From Flavobacteria bacterium GWA2_35_26 (GTDB lineage: Bacteria; Bacteroidota; Bacteroidia; Flavobacteriales; Flavobacteriaceae), in the NCBI GenBank assembly GCA_001800905.1, contig MGWH01000002.1, positions 744,001 to 808,000 on the forward strand: DNA of 64,000 nucleotides, given 5' to 3'. The notes under the pieces are model-generated. The model did not search any database, was not told where the DNA came from, and saw nothing but the letters and a program-made list of their open reading frames with translations. This document shows, piece after piece, positions 53,844 to 62,786 of this stretch (position 1 is the stretch's first letter; the number at the start of each line of letters is the position of its first letter). The translations under genes and the position numbers were made by a program.

Positions 53844-53875
53844 AAAAAACCCGCTAACAATAGCGGGTTTTTTAT
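53844..53875. terminator. Strong bidirectional terminator (esterase / fumarase)
   Basis: AAAAAACCCGCTA and TAGCGGGTTTTTT pair perfectly around a 4-nt loop with A and T runs on both sides, between convergent genes. Confidence 0.95.
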
Positions 53876-53888
53876 TTTATAAAGTAGG

Positions 53889-55490
53889 TTATAAATTCTC
53901 AAAGAAATCATTTCCTTTATCGTCCGTAATAATGAAAGCAGGGAAATCTTTCACGGTAATTTTACGTACCGCTTCCATACCCAATTCTTCAAAGTCTACT
54001 ACTTCTACCTTCAAGATGTTGTCTTGCGCTAAGATGGCCGCTGGACCACCAATAGAACCTAAATAGAATCCGCCATAAGTTTTACAAGCATCCATTACTT
54101 GTTTGGTACGGTTTCCTTTGGCCAACATAATCATACTTCCGCCTGCTTTTTGGAACTCTTCTACATACACATCCATTCGGCCTGCGGTAGTGGGTCCAAA
54201 ACTTCCAGATGGCATTCCATCTGGGGTTTTTGCAGGTCCTGCATAATAAATTGGGTGGTTTTTAAAATACTCCGGCATTGGTTTACCGGCATCTAATAAT
54301 TCTTTGATTTTAGCATGTGCAATGTCACGAGCTACAATCAAAGTTCCGTTTAATTTCAATCGGGTTTTAATTGGATATTGTGACAAATCAGCTAATATAT
54401 CTTTCATTGGTCGGTTCAAATCTACTTCAACTGGCGCCTCCAAATGCGGTGGCGTAGCCGGTAAAAATTGTTTTGGATTGGTTTCCAATTGCTCTAAGAA
54501 AATACCGTCATTGGTGATTTTCCCTTTGATATTTCTATCAGCAGAACAGGAAACGCCTAATCCAACTGGACAAGAAGCAGCGTGACGCGGCAAACGAATC
54601 ACTCGCACATCGTGAGCAAAATATTTTCCGCCAAATTGGGCTCCAATAGAACTTTCTTGGCAAAACTCCAATACTTTTTTCTCCCATTCTAAATCTCGGA
54701 AAGCCTGACCGGCCATATTTCCTGAAGTAGGTAAATTATCGAAATAACCTGCTGAGGCTTTTTTCACAGCTGCCAAATTCGCTTCGGCAGATGTACCACC
54801 AATAACCAAAGCTAAGTGATAAGGCGGACAAGCAGAGGTGCCTAAGTCTTTGATTTTTTGGCGAACGAAAGTCTCCATCGATTTTTCGTTCAACAAGGAT
54901 TTAGTTTGTTGGTACAAAAAAGTTTTATTAGCAGAACCCCCACCTTTTGCTAAAAATAAAAACTCATAAGACGCTCCTTTTTTAGCATAAATATCGATCT
55001 GAGCCGGCAAATTAGATCCCGAGTTTTTTTCTTCAAACATCGAAATGGGAACAATTTGCGAATACCTTAAATTCTTATTTTGGTAGGTGTTGAAAATTCC
55101 TTTCGACAACCATTCGGCATCATCAACTCCTGTGTATACATTTTCTCCTTTTTTAGCCATTACAATCGCCGTTCCGGTATCTTGACAAGAAGGCAACTGC
55201 CCTTCTACGGCTACTACTGCGTTTTGCAATAAATTGTACGCCACAAAACGATCGTTGTCTGTCGCTTCGGGATCGTTTAAAATGTTGTTTAGTTTTTGCA
55301 AATGCGCTGTACGCAACATAAACGAAACGTCGTTCATGGCTTCTTGCGCTAACAACTCCAGTCCTTTAGGGTCTACTGTTAGAATTTCTCGGTTGCCCAA
55401 TTGTTCTACTTGTACAAAGTCGGCAGTCAATTTTTTGTATTGCGTATCGTCTTTTAAAATGGGATACGGGTCTTGATATATAAAGTCCAT
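53889..55490 (-). CDS. Class I fumarate hydratase (4Fe-4S)
   Basis: A 533-residue iron-sulfur fumarase converting fumarate to malate in the TCA cycle. Both the alpha-like region ([25 protein letters not shown], with Cys in [39 protein letters not shown]) and the beta-like region ([43 protein letters not shown]) are fused, as in E. coli FumA/FumB. Three Cys in these motifs bind the cluster. Oxygen-sensitive in studied homologues. Monocistronic, with only a weak TAACTTTA box upstream. Confidence 0.93.
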   Translation of the reverse strand: MDFIYQDPYPILKDDTQYKKLTADFVQVEQLGNREILTVDPKGLELLAQEAMNDVSFMLRTAHLQKLNNILNDPEATDNDRFVAYNLLQNAVVAVEGQLPSCQDTGTAIVMAKKGENVYTGVDDAEWLSKGIFNTYQNKNLRYSQIVPISMFEEKNSGSNLPAQIDIYAKKGASYEFLFLAKGGGSANKTFLYQQTKSLLNEKSMETFVRQKIKDLGTSACPPYHLALVIGGTSAEANLAAVKKASAGYFDNLPTSGNMAGQAFRDLEWEKKVLEFCQESSIGAQFGGKYFAHDVRVIRLPRHAASCPVGLGVSCSADRNIKGKITNDGIFLEQLETNPKQFLPATPPHLEAPVEVDLNRPMKDILADLSQYPIKTRLKLNGTLIVARDIAHAKIKELLDAGKPMPEYFKNHPIYYAGPAKTPDGMPSGSFGPTTAGRMDVYVEEFQKAGGSMIMLAKGNRTKQVMDACKTYGGFYLGSIGGPAAILAQDNILKVEVVDFEELGMEAVRKITVKDFPAFIITDDKGNDFFENL

Positions 55491-55610
55491 TATTGAATTT
55501 TTAGAGGAGTAAAGTTACGGAATGTTTGACATTTACCCTTGGATTAATTTGCTAAATTACTATACTTGTTGTCAGTGTTTCGAATTTAAATTCCGAGCAA
55601 AAATTGGTAA

Positions 55611-57035
55611 TTAAAAGAACCAACTCGCTACAAAAATAGCAGTGATCACACAAATTACATCTACCAAAAGCATGGTGCCTAAAGCGTAGCGTGTGTTTTT
55701 AATGTTGACTGAACCAAAGTATACCGCAATCACATAAAAAGTGCTTTCAGCGCTGCATTGAAAAATACTACTCAATCGACCCGTTAGCGAATCGGCTCCA
55801 AAAGTATTCATAGAATCGATTAAAAAACCACGTGATCCTGCAGAACTAAATGGGCGCAACATTGCGACAGGAAGCGCATCGGTAATTTCTTTATTCACTC
55901 CCATATTAGAGAAAATAAAGGCAATCCAATTGCTGATGATTTCAAACAAACCGCTATTTCTAAATAGCGAAATCGCTACCAACATCGCTAAAACATAAGG
56001 AAAAATAACCACTCCGGTTTTGATTCCGTTATTTGCTCCAACCACAAAGGATTCGAAAACGGTGGTGTTCGCTTCTGTGAATTTTTTCTCTTTGACAAAA
56101 GAAAATACCAAGGTGAAAGCAATAATTGCAATTAATATTAAAGCAGAAAGGTTGCTTGTAAAATAGTTTTTACCAATTAAATCCAATTGGTTTACATAGA
56201 ATAACAAACCAATAATAGCTGCAATTAACACCATTAAAGACACCACTAATGAAGCGCTTTTGAAATTGATTTTTTGTTTTATACCTACGATTAAAAAAGC
56301 AGCAATAGTTCCAATAAATGACGTAATAATACAAGGCAGCATTACATCGGCTGGGTTGCTTGCGTTAGCGGCCGCACGATAGCCAATAATAGAAGTGGCA
56401 ATTAAGGTTAGTCCTGAAGCGTGCAAACACATGAACATGATTTGTGCATCGCTCGCCTTGTCTTTTTCGGGATTGAGTTCTTGTAAACTTTCCATCGCTT
56501 TCAAACCAAAGGGAGTGGCTGCCGAATCCAATCCAAGGAAATTAGCAGCAAAATTTAAGGTCATATATGAAATGGAAGGATGATTTTCTGGAACAGAAGG
56601 GAATACTTTTACAAATACCGGGCTCAATATTTGAGCTAATTTCCCAGAAGCACCTGATATAATTAGCAATTCCATCAAGCCACAAAAGAAGGCTAAATAC
56701 GCAATAAGAGGCAAAATCAAATCGACTAAAGTGCTTTTACAAGTAGCCAATAATCCGTCTGATTTTTGGACGCCGCTGTATATTTTTACCGTTTTGTTTG
56801 TATAGACATAAGTAGTATCAGAATTGATGACCATCGTTTGATCTGGTGCTTTAGTAATGCTGTCTTTGACAAAAGCCGGAACTTGTTCCAAATACTTTTC
56901 AGCCACTAAAATAGGATCGTCTTTTTTCCCATTTAATAAATGATCAATCGTATAATTGTCACCCGAAAACAAACTAAAAACGATAAAGGTAATTGAGGAA
57001 ATAAAAATCACCAACCAAAATCTACTTAATACCAT
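55611..57035 (-). CDS. Fused SpmA/SpmB-like nucleoside-recognition membrane protein
   Basis: A 474-residue inner-membrane protein with about ten helices. Two Gate/nucleoside-recognition modules are fused: the first includes LAYLAFFCGLMELLIISG and NFAANFLGLDSAATPFGLKAM (SpmA-like); the second includes GIKTGVVIFPYVLAMLVAISLFRNSG and ALPVAMLRPFSSAGSRGFLIDSM (SpmB-like). Residues 22-95 form a periplasmic insertion. In Bacillus, SpmA and SpmB act in spore core dehydration; Bacteroidota do not sporulate, so the role here is different and unknown (transport is a fair guess). Confidence 0.87.
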   Translation of the reverse strand: MVLSRFWLVIFISSITFIVFSLFSGDNYTIDHLLNGKKDDPILVAEKYLEQVPAFVKDSITKAPDQTMVINSDTTYVYTNKTVKIYSGVQKSDGLLATCKSTLVDLILPLIAYLAFFCGLMELLIISGASGKLAQILSPVFVKVFPSVPENHPSISYMTLNFAANFLGLDSAATPFGLKAMESLQELNPEKDKASDAQIMFMCLHASGLTLIATSIIGYRAAANASNPADVMLPCIITSFIGTIAAFLIVGIKQKINFKSASLVVSLMVLIAAIIGLLFYVNQLDLIGKNYFTSNLSALILIAIIAFTLVFSFVKEKKFTEANTTVFESFVVGANNGIKTGVVIFPYVLAMLVAISLFRNSGLFEIISNWIAFIFSNMGVNKEITDALPVAMLRPFSSAGSRGFLIDSMNTFGADSLTGRLSSIFQCSAESTFYVIAVYFGSVNIKNTRYALGTMLLVDVICVITAIFVASWFF

Positions 57036-57124
57036 AATTTATATTTTTTGTAAATGTAATAAATCCAATGCAAAGACAATTTCAACATCAAAGACAAATT
57101 GCAATTGCAACAAAGAGTTCGTCA

Positions 57125-57595
57125 TTATTCTTTATGTCGTATCATTTTTTTTATTAACGCTATTTGTCCCAAATGATAATGTGTGTGTTCAATTATTCCT
57201 GCTATATTTCTGAAATAATTCCCGTATTTTTCTTCGGAGAATACTTCAAATAATTTCGATTCCTCCAATTTCTCAACCTCTATTGCAAATTGTTCAGCAT
57301 CGTCTAAGGTTTTTTGAACTAAATGATCCCATTCTTCTTGAGAAGTAATCGTTGGACAATCAAAACTGACTGTATCACTTGCGTTCAAGGGATGACCTTG
57401 AAATACTTTTGCTACTGGATTTACATAGTAATTGATGTGAAAAAGCAAGGTGGCTATCGTGTTAAAATCTAGGTGTTTGGCGGTGGCTTCTTGCCAACTA
57501 ATATCAGCCATTGTGTCTTTCAGGTTGACAAAAGTCCAATTGCCTCCAAAATGAACGTCTCTAAAATGTTTGGCGAGTTGTTGGGCTGTTTTCAT
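57125..57595 (-). CDS. DinB-fold (YfiT-like) four-helix protein
   Basis: A 156-residue four-helix-bundle protein of the DinB/YfiT superfamily. Metal-binding His are placed as usual: H54 in LLFHINYYVNPV and a pair in IIEHTHYHLGQIALIK near the C-terminus, giving a three-His site. These proteins are often thiol-transferases (bacillithiol or glutathione-linked) or unknown. Not related to the DNA polymerase also called DinB. It lies 12 nt downstream of the exonuclease gene on the same strand, so it may be its second cistron. Confidence 0.85.
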   Translation of the reverse strand: MKTAQQLAKHFRDVHFGGNWTFVNLKDTMADISWQEATAKHLDFNTIATLLFHINYYVNPVAKVFQGHPLNASDTVSFDCPTITSQEEWDHLVQKTLDDAEQFAIEVEKLEESKLFEVFSEEKYGNYFRNIAGIIEHTHYHLGQIALIKKMIRHKE

Positions 57596-57607
57596 AACGT
57601 TACTAAA

Positions 57608-58321
57608 TTAAACATGACTAATTTCGTCGTCTATTAATAAATCTTCACGGCGCAAGCGAAGGAAAATCTGTGCAACGGCAATCGTATCTTTTTCACAATA
57701 GGTCACAATACGGTCAATGTCTTTTTCTACATAAAACACATGTCCCACCTGACTACCATCGATATCGCCTTTTGAAGAGGGAATGCCCAAGATTTTACAC
57801 ATCAGTTTCAACGAAGTGAAATGCTTATAATCGCCAAATTTCCATAATTCTAAAGTATCTAAATGCGGGATTTCCCATGGTTTTTTACCAAATAAATTCA
57901 GCTTATTTGGAATGGAAATTTGGTTAATGATCATACGGCGCGCCAAAAACGGAATGTCAAATTCCTTGGCGTTGTGGCCGCACAAAATATGTTGGGCTTG
58001 ATTAAAATGATTGTTCAACAGATTATTAAAATCGCGCAAGATTTTCTTTTCGTCTCCAAAAAAAGAAGTGACTCTAAAATTACGGATGTCTCCTTTTACT
58101 ACAAAATAGCCTACGGAAACGCAAACAATTTTACCAAATTCAGCCCAAATTCCAGCGCGATCGTAAAACTCTTCGGGGCTAAAATCGTCTTTGCGTTGGT
58201 ATTGGGTTTTGTGTTCCCAAAGTGTTTTCATTTCGTCGTCAAGCGAATGAAAATGTTCTTCTTCTGGAACGGTCTCGATGTCTAAAAAGAGAATGTGATT
58301 GAGGTTAATTTTTTCGATCAT
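57608..58321 (-). CDS. Predicted 3'-5' exonuclease, PolB-exo-like
   Basis: A 237-residue RNase-H-like DEDD exonuclease. Exo I is LFLDIETVPEE, Exo II is ILCGHNAKEFDIPFLARRM and Exo III is IVTYCEKDTIAVAQIFL, so all four acidic residues are present. The domain matches the stand-alone PolB-type exonuclease family (DNA_pol_B_exo2). It lacks a polymerase domain. It likely acts on DNA ends or RNA in the cytosol; exact role unknown. About 120 bp of AT-rich spacer separates it from ogt upstream. Confidence 0.87.
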   Translation of the reverse strand: MIEKINLNHILFLDIETVPEEEHFHSLDDEMKTLWEHKTQYQRKDDFSPEEFYDRAGIWAEFGKIVCVSVGYFVVKGDIRNFRVTSFFGDEKKILRDFNNLLNNHFNQAQHILCGHNAKEFDIPFLARRMIINQISIPNKLNLFGKKPWEIPHLDTLELWKFGDYKHFTSLKLMCKILGIPSSKGDIDGSQVGHVFYVEKDIDRIVTYCEKDTIAVAQIFLRLRREDLLIDDEISHV

Positions 58322-58440
58322 GGGATATAGGGGTTAAATAGTTAGACCAATTAGATTATCAGAAAATAAATATACTAAACTGCCGATATTTTAAGATTAA
58401 AATCTATCTAAATTTCTAACAATCTGAAAATCTAAATGTC

Positions 58441-58914
58441 TCATTCAAAAAGGCTTTGTTGCGTACTTGGGTTTTCGTGTTCGAGTAACCACTTTTTGCG
58501 CCATAAGCCACCGGCATAACCGGTAAGTGAACCGTCAGTTCCAATAACGCGATGGCAAGGCACTACTATCCACAAAGGATTTTTACCATTGGCCGAGGCA
58601 ACCGCGCGAATCGCTTTGACATCGCCGAGTTGTTTGGCTAATTCCAAATAACTCATGGTTTTGCCAAAAGGAATTTTGCACAATCCTTTCCACACTTTTT
58701 GCTGAAACTCAGTTCCGGCGGGATTCATTGGAAAATCAAAATGCGTTCGTTGTCCATTAAAATAGGCTTGCAATTGCGAAACCGCTTCTTGTAGCACCAA
58801 CGGAATGCCTTTTGAAATCAATCCTTCATCTGCAATTGCGATTTTTGCAATTCCATTTTCATCTCCTGTGATAGTGGCAATTCCTAAAGGGGTTTTGATG
58901 CTGGTTGTTTCCAT
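58441..58914 (-). CDS. ogt: Methylated-DNA-[protein]-cysteine S-methyltransferase
   Basis: Suicide enzyme removing methyl groups from O6-methylguanine onto its own Cys. The active site is IVVPCHRVIG near the C-terminus, with GTEFQQKVWKGLCKIPFGKTMSYLELAKQLG (helix-turn-helix, Arg finger region) before it. About 157 residues from METTSIKTPLG at 58914. The ORF track starts 29 codons earlier and runs through the terminator between hemB and this gene, so that extension is rejected. Confidence 0.94.
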   Translation of the reverse strand: METTSIKTPLGIATITGDENGIAKIAIADEGLISKGIPLVLQEAVSQLQAYFNGQRTHFDFPMNPAGTEFQQKVWKGLCKIPFGKTMSYLELAKQLGDVKAIRAVASANGKNPLWIVVPCHRVIGTDGSLTGYAGGLWRKKWLLEHENPSTQQSLFE

Positions 58915-58944
58915 TGGATAAAGATAAATGATTTTGGTACAAAA

Positions 58945-58977
58945 TAAAAAACCACTCGAGTCGTCGAATGGTTTGTT
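58945..58977 (-). terminator. Terminator ending the heme operon
   Basis: AAACCATTCGA and TCGAGTGGTTT pair on the minus strand (one U-G wobble), then TTTTATTTTG. It lies just beyond repeat copy B, after hemB. Confidence 0.82.
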
Positions 58978-58980
58978 TTT

Positions 58981-59053
58981 TAGCCCTGATAGTAGCGGCA
59001 TCCTTTGCTGCCGATTTTCGGCAGGAAAGATAGAGCGGATAGCAGGATAAGCT
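58981..59053 (-). repeat. Foldback repeat element, copy B (73 nt)
   Basis: On the minus strand it begins 2 nt after the hemB stop codon. Left half ends TATCTTT, right half begins AAAGGATGCCG and ends AGGGCTA, as in copy A. The distal hairpin is CTGCCG / CGGCAG here, a different sequence from copy A that keeps full pairing. Left and right halves are partly complementary. Confidence 0.8.
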
Positions 59054-59055
59054 TC

Positions 59056-60051
59056 TTATTTATTCAAAAGTATTGCGGCTTCTTTGGCAAAATAGGTCGA
59101 AATCAAACTGGCTCCAGCGCGTTTGATGCACATTAATTGTTCCATCATAATTTTGTCGTTGTCGAGCCAACCTCTTTCGGCTGCTGCTTTAATCATCGCA
59201 TATTCGCCAGACACATGAAATACGGTTACGGGAACATTCACGGCATTTTTTACTTCACGAACGATGTCCAAATAGGCAATTCCGGGTTTTACCATGACCA
59301 TATCGGCGCCTTCTTCAACGTCCCAAAGAACCTCTTTAATGGCCTCGATGCGATTGGCATAATCCATTTGGTAGGTTTTTTTGTCTTTAGGTACCACAAC
59401 GTCTGATTCTCTTGGCGCACTGTCCAAGGCATCGCGAAACGGACCATAAAATGCCGACGCATACTTAGCCGAATAGCTCATAATCCCTACATTTTCGAAT
59501 CCTGCTGCATCCAAACCTTGGCGCAAACGCAAAACACGTCCGTCCATCATATCGCTTGGCGCTACAAAATCAGCTCCCGCTTGTGCATGAGAAACGGCCA
59601 TTTTTACTAAAGCCTCGTTAGTAGCATCATTGGCTACATCGCCCTTTTCAATGATTCCGTCATGACCGTAAATCGAATAGGGATCCAAGGCCACATCAGG
59701 CATTACGATCATCTCAGGGCAAGCTGCTTTAATCGCGCGAATGGCTTGTTGCATCAATCCGTTTGGATTCCAAGCTTCCTTGCCTGTATTGTCTTTTAGA
59801 TCTTCGCTTACTTTCACGTAGATATTTACGGCACGAATACCTAAAGCAAATAATTCTAGGACTTCTTTTACGGTTAAATCAATCGAACGACGATAAATTC
59901 CTGGCATCGATGGAATTTCAACTTGCACATTTTCACCCTCTGCAATAAACATCGGAAACATAAAATCAGCCGGACTTAACGTCGTTTCACGAACTAATGA
60001 ACGAATGCTTTCGTTCAGGCGTAATCTTCTACCTCTTTGTAATGGGAACAT
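59056..60051 (-). CDS. hemB: Porphobilinogen synthase (delta-aminolevulinic acid dehydratase)
   Basis: Condenses two 5-aminolevulinate molecules into porphobilinogen. A 331-residue enzyme: FVAPSDMMDGRVLRLRQGL, Schiff-base lysines in SYSAKYASAFYGPFRDA and MVMVKPGIAYLDIV. The metal site reads MPDVALDPYSIYGHDGII, lacking the three zinc Cys of the yeast/human type, so it is the magnesium-type enzyme. Last gene of the heme cluster, 5 nt after the YdeI-CDGSH gene, and followed by a repeat element and terminator. Confidence 0.97.
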   Translation of the reverse strand: MFPLQRGRRLRLNESIRSLVRETTLSPADFMFPMFIAEGENVQVEIPSMPGIYRRSIDLTVKEVLELFALGIRAVNIYVKVSEDLKDNTGKEAWNPNGLMQQAIRAIKAACPEMIVMPDVALDPYSIYGHDGIIEKGDVANDATNEALVKMAVSHAQAGADFVAPSDMMDGRVLRLRQGLDAAGFENVGIMSYSAKYASAFYGPFRDALDSAPRESDVVVPKDKKTYQMDYANRIEAIKEVLWDVEEGADMVMVKPGIAYLDIVREVKNAVNVPVTVFHVSGEYAMIKAAAERGWLDNDKIMMEQLMCIKRAGASLISTYFAKEAAILLNK

Positions 60052-60056
60052 ATTTA

Positions 60057-60701
60057 TTAGTTTGTTTTTAGTATTTTGTGTGAACCGTCACATTGCGGCA
60101 TTTTTTTTGAAAGCCCGCAAGTACAATCGTTCATTCCTTTTCCGTCAATAATTTGATCTGTAAATTTATTAATCCTTGAAAATCTTGTCTCAGAATGTTT
60201 TGCTGCCGCAAAAAACAAATGATAGGCTCTTTGTCTTCCCGGCGTTAAAGACTCGAAAGCAACTTTAAGTTCAGGGTTTTTGGCAAAAGCAATTTCGAGT
60301 TCTTCAATACATTCAAATTTTGCTTCAGTAGTTTTTACAATTTTAACCCCGATTTTTTCAAGCTCAATTGCTTGATTAATATAATTACTGATAGCATTTC
60401 CCTTCTTATCTAAATCTTTATTTTCAGATAATTTTATCATTCGTACATTTTGGGTGTTGTCCCCTGGTTTTTCTAATATTTCATACGAATCATTAAGGAA
60501 AGATCCTTTGAAAAACGAAACGCCGAAAGAATTCTTAAAATTGAATATCATACACACATTCTTATTTTGAAATGTGTAACAAGGGGCATTCCATTTAAGT
60601 TCTTCCTTTAAATCCGCTTTAAGCACGATCGATCGTAAACGATTTAATTCTTCTTTTCTATTTTTCTGCTCTTCAAAATAGTGGTCCAAATCAGCATTCA
60701 T
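60057..60701 (-). CDS. DUF1801/YdeI (OmdA-like) protein with C-terminal CDGSH iron-sulfur motif
   Basis: A 214-residue cytosolic fusion. Residues 10-105 are a DUF1801 (frataxin-like) domain with ELKWNAPCYTFQNKNVCMIF. Residues 120-190 are the YdeI/OmdA helical part (AFAKNPELKVAFESLTPGRQRAYHLFFAAAK, with the usual FxxLTPGRQR). The last 24 residues carry CTCGLSKKMPQCDGSH, an exact CDGSH consensus (CxC-x2-S-x3-P-x-CDGSH), predicted to bind a [2Fe-2S] cluster by three Cys and one His. B. subtilis Fra (YdhG), a DUF1801 protein, is an iron chaperone for Fe-S and heme synthesis. Its place between hemF and hemB fits an iron-related role, which remains inference. Confidence 0.85.
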   Translation of the reverse strand: MNADLDHYFEEQKNRKEELNRLRSIVLKADLKEELKWNAPCYTFQNKNVCMIFNFKNSFGVSFFKGSFLNDSYEILEKPGDNTQNVRMIKLSENKDLDKKGNAISNYINQAIELEKIGVKIVKTTEAKFECIEELEIAFAKNPELKVAFESLTPGRQRAYHLFFAAAKHSETRFSRINKFTDQIIDGKGMNDCTCGLSKKMPQCDGSHKILKTN

Positions 60702-60784
60702 AACTATAATTTAAAAAAAAATACTACCATTATAAATTAAATGTATCGGTATTAATCCCTCAGCATTGTATCTTTCGCTTACAG

Positions 60785-61687
60785 TTAAATCCAATTTTTC
60801 GGATTTTCTAATATTCGAATTAATTTCTCTTCTTCACTCCCCGTTACCGGATGATGGTCGTAATGCCATTGCACATGAGGAGGTAAAGACATTAAAATAC
60901 TTTCTATTCGGCCATTGGTTTTTAAGCCAAATAAAGTGCCTTTGTCATGAACCAAATTAAATTCGACATATCGACCACGGCGAATTTCTTGCCAAGTTCT
61001 TTGCTCAGCTGAATAAGGTAAGTCTTTTCTTTTTGCCACGATGGGTAAATACGCCTCAAGGAATGAATTCCCAACTTCAGTAACAAAGTGGTACCAATCT
61101 TCCATTGTTTGTTCTTCGGTTGCTTTTAAATAATCAAAGAATAAACCACCTATTCCACGCGCTTCATTTCTATGGGCGTTCCAAAAATAGGCATCGCATT
61201 GTTTTTTATATTTCGGATAAAAATCAGAATTATGTTTGTCACAAGCCGTTTTACACATTTGGTGAAAATGTGTTGCATCTTCTTCAAACAAATAATACGG
61301 AGTCAAATCTTGGCCTCCGCCAAACCAACTATTGATTACCTTTCCATTGTCGTCATACATTTCAAAATAACGCCAATTCGCATGTACCGTTGGCACCATC
61401 GGACTTTTAGGATGAATGACCAAACTCAATCCGCAGGCAAAAAAATCAGCTTCGCCTACGTTGAATAATTTCTGCATCGAATCGGGTAATTTTCCGTGAA
61501 CGGCTGAAATGTTTACGCCTCCTTTTTCAAATACGGAACCATTTTCTATCACCCGCGTTCTTCCGCCACCGCCTTCGGGTCTGTCCCAAAGATCTTCACG
61601 AAATTTAGCCACGCCATCTAGCTCCTCTAATCCTTTACAGATTTGATCTTGTAGGTTTTGTATGTATTGGTAAAATTGGTCTTTCAT
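60785..61687 (-). CDS. hemF: Oxygen-dependent coproporphyrinogen III oxidase
   Basis: Oxidatively decarboxylates coproporphyrinogen III to protoporphyrinogen IX. A 300-residue protein with the signature FREDLWDRPEGGGGRTRVIENG and FEKGGVNISAVHG, WFGGGQDLTPYYLFEEDATHFH, EARGIGGLFFDYL and GRYVEFNLVHDKGTLFGLKTNGR. The enzyme needs O2, so this organism makes heme aerobically (an O2-independent HemN may exist elsewhere). It follows hemE by 38 nt; a spacer of heptamer repeats lies between. Confidence 0.97.
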   Translation of the reverse strand: MKDQFYQYIQNLQDQICKGLEELDGVAKFREDLWDRPEGGGGRTRVIENGSVFEKGGVNISAVHGKLPDSMQKLFNVGEADFFACGLSLVIHPKSPMVPTVHANWRYFEMYDDNGKVINSWFGGGQDLTPYYLFEEDATHFHQMCKTACDKHNSDFYPKYKKQCDAYFWNAHRNEARGIGGLFFDYLKATEEQTMEDWYHFVTEVGNSFLEAYLPIVAKRKDLPYSAEQRTWQEIRRGRYVEFNLVHDKGTLFGLKTNGRIESILMSLPPHVQWHYDHHPVTGSEEEKLIRILENPKNWI

Positions 61688-61705
61688 TGTAAATAGCGTT
61701 TAGCC

Positions 61706-61729
61706 AAAAGCTGTCAGCTGTTAGCTTAT
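61706..61729. repeat. Degenerate heptamer repeat between hemE and hemF
   Basis: On the minus strand heptamers ending in GCT repeat: ATAAGCT, AACAGCT, GACAGCT, TTTGGCT. It fills most of the 38-nt spacer. Confidence 0.5.
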
Positions 61730-62751
61730 TTATTGTACTCTTTAACTGCTTCCACAAATGCTTTCGCGTGATCTACCGGGATATTAGGTAAAATACCGTG
61801 ACCTAAGTTGACGATATAATTGTCCTTGCCAAATTCGTCAATCATTTCGTGCACCATTTTTTTGATGGTTGGAATAGGTGACAACAAACGACTTGGATCA
61901 AAGTTTCCTTGTAAGGTAATGTTACCGCCTGTTAAATAGCGCGCATTTCTTGGTGAACAGGTCCAATCAACTCCTAAAGCTGACGCTTTCGATTTGGCCA
62001 TATCGCCTAAAGCAAACCAACATCCTTTCCCGAAAACAATTACTTTGGTGTCGTCTGCCAAAGCTTCTACAATTTGGTTGATGTATTGCCAAGAAAATTC
62101 TTGATAATCTACTGGAGACAACATGCCGCCCCAAGAATCAAAAATCTGAATGGCGTTACAACCCGCTTTTACTTTTTCTTTCAGATATAAAATAGTAGTA
62201 TCGGTAATTTTTTGCAATAAGGTGTGCGCCGCTACTGGATTAGAAAAACAAAATCCTTTGGCTGTATCAAAACTTTTAGACCCTTTTCCTTCTACAGCAT
62301 AACAAAAAATCGTCCATGGTGAACCTGCAAAACCAATTAATGGTACCTCATCGTTCAACATTTCTTTGGTCAATTTGATGGCGTCAAAGACATAACCCAA
62401 AGTTTCGTTGACATCTGGAACAAATACTTGATTCACTTGTTCCATGGTTCGAATTGGGTTCGGGATTATCGGACCTAAGTTGTCTTTCAATTCAACATGA
62501 ATTCCCATGGCTCTTGGTACTACCAAAATATCAGAGAACAAAATTGCTGCGTCTGGTTTCACAATACGAATGGGTTGCACTGTAATTTCTGCTGCTAATT
62601 CAGGAGTTTCACAACGGGTGAAAAAATCATATTTATCACGTAATGCTCTAAATTCTGGCAAATATCTTCCGGCTTGACGCATCATCCAAACAGGTGGGCG
62701 TTCTACTTTTTCGTTATTTAAGGCTCTTAAAAAAAGGTCGTTTTTAATCAT
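61726..62751 (-). CDS. hemE: Uroporphyrinogen decarboxylase
   Basis: Removes four carboxyls from uroporphyrinogen III to give coproporphyrinogen III. A 341-residue TIM barrel with the N-terminal signature [17 protein letters not shown], catalytic Asp in [34 protein letters not shown] and the C-terminal [24 protein letters not shown]. Full length. Follows hemD by 35 nt. Confidence 0.98.
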   Translation of the reverse strand: MIKNDLFLRALNNEKVERPPVWMMRQAGRYLPEFRALRDKYDFFTRCETPELAAEITVQPIRIVKPDAAILFSDILVVPRAMGIHVELKDNLGPIIPNPIRTMEQVNQVFVPDVNETLGYVFDAIKLTKEMLNDEVPLIGFAGSPWTIFCYAVEGKGSKSFDTAKGFCFSNPVAAHTLLQKITDTTILYLKEKVKAGCNAIQIFDSWGGMLSPVDYQEFSWQYINQIVEALADDTKVIVFGKGCWFALGDMAKSKASALGVDWTCSPRNARYLTGGNITLQGNFDPSRLLSPIPTIKKMVHEMIDEFGKDNYIVNLGHGILPNIPVDHAKAFVEAVKEYNK

Positions 62752-62786
62752 TTGTTTTTTATATTAAACCTGAAAGGGTTTTGAAA

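Noticed and set aside
57071-57097. Direct repeat CAAAGACAA x2 upstream of the SpmA/SpmB-like gene
   Set aside because: Short, in a low-complexity A/C-rich spacer, with no promoter box aligned to it; treated as chance.
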